DNA from: an uncultured Sphingobium sp.
Lineage (GTDB): Bacteria; Pseudomonadota; Alphaproteobacteria; Sphingomonadales; Sphingomonadaceae
Length of the DNA stretch: 9,118 nt
Assembly: GCA_946885845.1 (NCBI GenBank)
Contig: CAMPHJ010000065.1
Span: 1 to 9,118, forward strand
Direction: 5' to 3'
The first letter of the stretch is position 1, and the number at the start of each line of letters is the position of its first letter. The notes under the pieces are model-generated. The model saw only the letters and a program-made list of their open reading frames with translations, ran no database searches and had not been told where the DNA came from. Shown in pieces: positions 7,259 through 9,118 of this stretch. The translations under genes were made by a program, and so were the position numbers.

Positions 7259-7266
7259 ATAGCTAT
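7259..7266. promoter_or_regulatory. ATAGCTAT palindrome, possible operator
   Basis: A perfect 8-base dyad lies 16 bases after the LysR stop and about 75 bases before the amidohydrolase start, where a LysR activator site would be expected. It resembles ATACGTAT at 6241-6248 upstream of the regulator (same ATA..TAT frame, central CG instead of GC). This is weak evidence of a shared operator. Confidence 0.25.
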
Positions 7267-7341
7267 GAGTAGACGATGCGCGCGCGCCATGCCGCCGTCG
7301 GATATGCCCGGATAGACGGATGAGAATATCTGGGAGGATAT

Positions 7342-8721
7342 GTGAAGCGATTTTCAGCTATTGCAGCGCTGACGCTGCTTTGGGGGACCGGCGATCCTGC
7401 GCAGGCCATGGCGTTCCAGCCTTCACCACGCACGTCCGATCAGTCCGCCAATGTTGTTGGAGTCGCGGAAAAGGTCGCGGTAGATCACATACTTGATGAA
7501 AAGTTGGATGGCCTGGAGGCCCTGTATCGCGACCTTCATCAGCACCCGGAGCTGGGTTTCCAGGAGCATCGGACGGCCAGGCTGTTGGCCAGGCGGATGC
7601 GCACGCTGGGGTTCGAAGTGACTGAAAATGTGGGCAAGACAGGCGTCGTGGCCATTTATCGGAATGGTCCTGGCCCGGTCACGCTGGTGCGGACGGAAAT
7701 GGATGCCTTGCCAATGGAGGAGAAGACCTCGCTCTCCTTCGCCAGCCGCGCTCACGCCTTGTTGGACGGCAAACGGACTTTTGTGGCGCACAGCTGCGGT
7801 CATGACGTGCACATGGCCTGGTGGGTCGGAGCCGCCGAGGCGCTCGTCGCTCTGAAGCAGCAATGGCGAGGAACGTTGCTGTTCATTGCACAGCCTGCTG
7901 AAGAGTCGCTTGGCGGAGCAAGGGCGATGCTGAATGACGGCTTGCTGACCCGTTTCCCCAAACCTGACTTCGCATTGGCCGCCCATGTGGGCGGAGGCAT
8001 GCCGATCGGCTCTGTCGTGATGAAGGAAGGGGTCATCCTGTCAGCATCCGACGCGCTTGAGATCATATTCAACGGACGCGGTGCGCATGGTTCGGCCCCC
8101 AGTTCGGCGATCGACCCGATCGTCATGGGCGCGCATTTCGTCAGCGATGTCCAGACTGTCATCAGCAGGCAGAAGGATGCAGCGACATTCGGCGTGATCA
8201 CGGTCGGAGCGTTCCAGGCCGGCAGCGTTGCAAATATCATACCTGATACCGCTACGCTGCGTCTCAGCCTGCGATCCTTTACGCCGGAGGTGCGTTCGCT
8301 TCTGCTGAATGGCGTTGAAAAGACAGCCTATGGCGTATCGATGATGGCGGGCGCGCCTGCGCCGACGATCACGCGCCTTAATGGATCGGCGGCCACACAG
8401 AATGATTCGGAACTGATGGCCCGGATAGCGCCCGCGCTCAAATCCGCGTTCGGGCAGGGCGTAATATCGATCCCCGCCAGTGTTCCGGGCTTTTCGGGCA
8501 GCGAGGATTTTTCGGAATTTGCTGCAAAGGGCATCCCGTCCGCTTATTTGATGATTGGAAGTGACCAGCCAGAGGCGCTTGCCGCTTACAAGGCGAAGGG
8601 CATTGCCCCTCCGACCAATCATTCACCCCTGTACGCACCGGCGGCGCGACCTGCGATACGCAACGGCGCGGCGGCTCTTGTCTGGTCGGTTCTCTCCCTT
8701 AACGGCGCTTCCCCCCGATGA
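7342..8721 (+). CDS. Exported M20D-family amidohydrolase/metallopeptidase
   Basis: This 459-residue zinc/manganese hydrolase belongs to the M20D branch (hippurate hydrolase, N-acyl amino acid amidohydrolase, auxin-conjugate hydrolase relatives), cleaving an amide bond between an acyl group and an amino acid. An N-terminal signal peptide is visible: KR at 2-3, hydrophobic core 4-14, AQA at 20-22 with likely cleavage after residue 22, so it should act in the periplasm. Motifs in order: LHQHPELGFQE from 65, MDALP at 120-124, SCGHDVH at 151-157 with metal ligands C152 and H154, PAEES at 185-189 with the catalytic E187 and ligand E188, AHV at 214-216 with ligand H215, the dimerisation-domain AHGSAP at 248-253, and NHSPLYAP with the last ligand H427. 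The start is GTG 7342, with GGAGG at 7333-7337 four bases upstream. The segment before MDALP reads RTE instead of the usual RAD. The substrate is unknown; the upstream LysR gene probably controls it. Confidence 0.9.
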   Translation: MKRFSAIAALTLLWGTGDPAQAMAFQPSPRTSDQSANVVGVAEKVAVDHILDEKLDGLEALYRDLHQHPELGFQEHRTARLLARRMRTLGFEVTENVGKTGVVAIYRNGPGPVTLVRTEMDALPMEEKTSLSFASRAHALLDGKRTFVAHSCGHDVHMAWWVGAAEALVALKQQWRGTLLFIAQPAEESLGGARAMLNDGLLTRFPKPDFALAAHVGGGMPIGSVVMKEGVILSASDALEIIFNGRGAHGSAPSSAIDPIVMGAHFVSDVQTVISRQKDAATFGVITVGAFQAGSVANIIPDTATLRLSLRSFTPEVRSLLLNGVEKTAYGVSMMAGAPAPTITRLNGSAATQNDSELMARIAPALKSAFGQGVISIPASVPGFSGSEDFSEFAAKGIPSAYLMIGSDQPEALAAYKAKGIAPPTNHSPLYAPAARPAIRNGAAALVWSVLSLNGASPR

Positions 8722-8794
8722 ACGAGCTTGCAGCAAAGCGAAATGTTCGATGCGGTTTATGAACAGACCCGGCCAGACTGCCTGAAGCCCAAAA

Positions 8795-8837
8795 CGATTT
8801 TCCAAGCGAGCGGGACCGATCGCTGCTTGGGAAATCG
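8795..8837. repeat. Long hairpin, first palindrome of a tandem pair
   Basis: CGATTTTCCAAGC (8795-8807) is matched by GCTTGGGAAATCG (8825-8837): 12 of 13 pairs are Watson-Crick and the remaining one is a G-T wobble. The stem continues, after one bulged G, with AGCG (8809-8812) against CGCT (8821-8824), leaving an 8-base loop. It is positioned about 75 bases after the amidohydrolase stop. No T-run follows, so it is either a repetitive extragenic palindrome or an mRNA 3'-end stabiliser rather than a classical terminator. Confidence 0.65.
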
Positions 8838-8855
8838 CGGAAAGCAAAGACCTTG

Positions 8856-8892
8856 GAGCGCCGATCTGATTCAATCAGATCGAAGCCCGCTC
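8856..8892. repeat. Perfect palindrome with outer stem, second of a tandem pair
   Basis: The core is a perfect inverted repeat of 10-base arms, CGATCTGATT (8862-8871) and AATCAGATCG (8873-8882), around a single C. Outer arms GAGCG (8856-8860) and CGCTC (8888-8892) extend it after an asymmetric internal loop (1 and 5 bases). I have the impression that this GATCTGATT/AATCAGATC element recurs in sphingomonad intergenic regions, which would make it a REP-like repeat; this is memory and unchecked. It could also help end transcription of the amidohydrolase gene. Confidence 0.6.
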
Positions 8893-9052
8893 TAGCAACC
8901 TTATCATCATCATTTGCGCAGATTAACCGACCACTGCCGGATATCTTGCGACTAGGGAGAGGGTGGCGCGGTTGGTGTCGAACTTGCGCTGCCGACTGCT
9001 GCGCTAAACGGGCTTCATCGCTCGACGAGCCGCTAGCCTATACTGAACGTTA

Positions 9053-9118
9053 TGGATGCCCGACAAGGATTCGAACCTTGATTGACGGAGTCAGAGTCCG
9101 CTCTCTTACCATTAGAGG
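9053..9118 (-). tRNA. tRNA-Gln (anticodon CUG), 5' end cut by the window edge
   Basis: Read on the minus strand, the sequence ends in an encoded CCA (9055-9053) preceded by discriminator U and the 3' acceptor strand TCGGGCA. The T-arm is CAAGG-TTCGAAT-CCTTG, the anticodon arm is GCGGA-CTCTGAC-TCCGT with the anticodon CTG in the centre of the loop, and the D-arm CTC-TAATGGTAA-GAG is present. CUG reads CAG, glutamine. The 5' acceptor strand, expected to be TGCCCGA, and about one further base lie beyond base 9118. The overall pattern fits alphaproteobacterial tRNA-Gln(CUG). Confidence 0.92.

Larger units (their letters stand above)
8722..9052. other. Gene-free stretch between the amidohydrolase and the tRNA gene
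   Basis: About 330 bases without a credible gene. It holds the two palindromic elements at 8795-8837 and 8856-8892, listed separately. The remainder, 8893-9052, contains only a short GCTCG-A-CGAGC dyad near 9020-9030 next to the 3' side of the tRNA gene. No T-rich terminator tract is visible on either strand. Confidence 0.5.

Noticed and set aside
9053..9118. tRNA-Gln as the attachment site of an integrated element inside the window
   Set aside because: I found no second copy of the tRNA 3' end elsewhere in the window and no integrase gene next to it.
1..9118. CRISPR array, toxin-antitoxin pair or prophage module
   Set aside because: No regularly spaced repeats, no small paired toxin/antitoxin genes and no phage structural genes were seen.

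Overview
The window most likely comes from an alphaproteobacterium, probably a sphingomonad (Sphingobium/Novosphingobium/Sphingomonas type). This is inferred from the GC-rich coding style, the style of the tRNA-Gln(CUG), the HNH/trhO/GST neighbourhood and the exported M20D amidohydrolase; no ribosomal or other phylogenetic marker is present to confirm it.

Left third (1-2817), accessory in character. The 3' part of an unrecognised gene enters from the left edge on the plus strand and converges, 12 bases apart, on a 583-residue SIR2-like gene (571-2322, minus). The SIR2-like protein has an NAD-binding/NADase-type N-terminal half and a C-terminal half I cannot name. It is a candidate stand-alone NAD-depleting defence effector. 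Its upstream side is a gene-free stretch of about 495 bases (2323-2817) holding four copies of a 9-base TTAAGTAGC-like motif, three direct and one inverted, which look like the end of an insertion sequence or a cluster of protein-binding sites.

Middle (2818-6053). A visibly AT-richer extended short-chain dehydrogenase of the dihydroflavonol-reductase/aldehyde-reductase type (2818-3849, plus) is followed by a small unrecognised gene (3887-4087, plus). Facing them is a tight minus-strand operon running HNH-domain protein -> trhO (tRNA U34 hydroxylase) -> glutathione S-transferase-like protein. In this operon the trhO reading frame has no ATG/GTG/TTG that would include its conserved N-terminus. 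The sequence instead shows a strong AAGGAG ribosome-binding site 8 bases before a CTG, which I take as the start.

Right third (6054-9118). A LysR-type regulator (6349-7242) is followed, 99 bases downstream on the same strand, by a secreted M20D amidohydrolase/peptidase (7342-8721), a plausible regulator-target pair. After it comes a gene-free stretch (8722-9052) with two strong palindromic elements in tandem, resembling a repetitive extragenic palindromic element and/or a terminator. The window ends inside a minus-strand tRNA-Gln(CUG) gene whose 5' end lies just past the right edge.

The strongest candidates for something under-described are the SIR2-like single-gene effector with its unnamed C-terminal half, the CTG start of trhO, the TTAAGTAGC repeat cluster and the twin palindrome.
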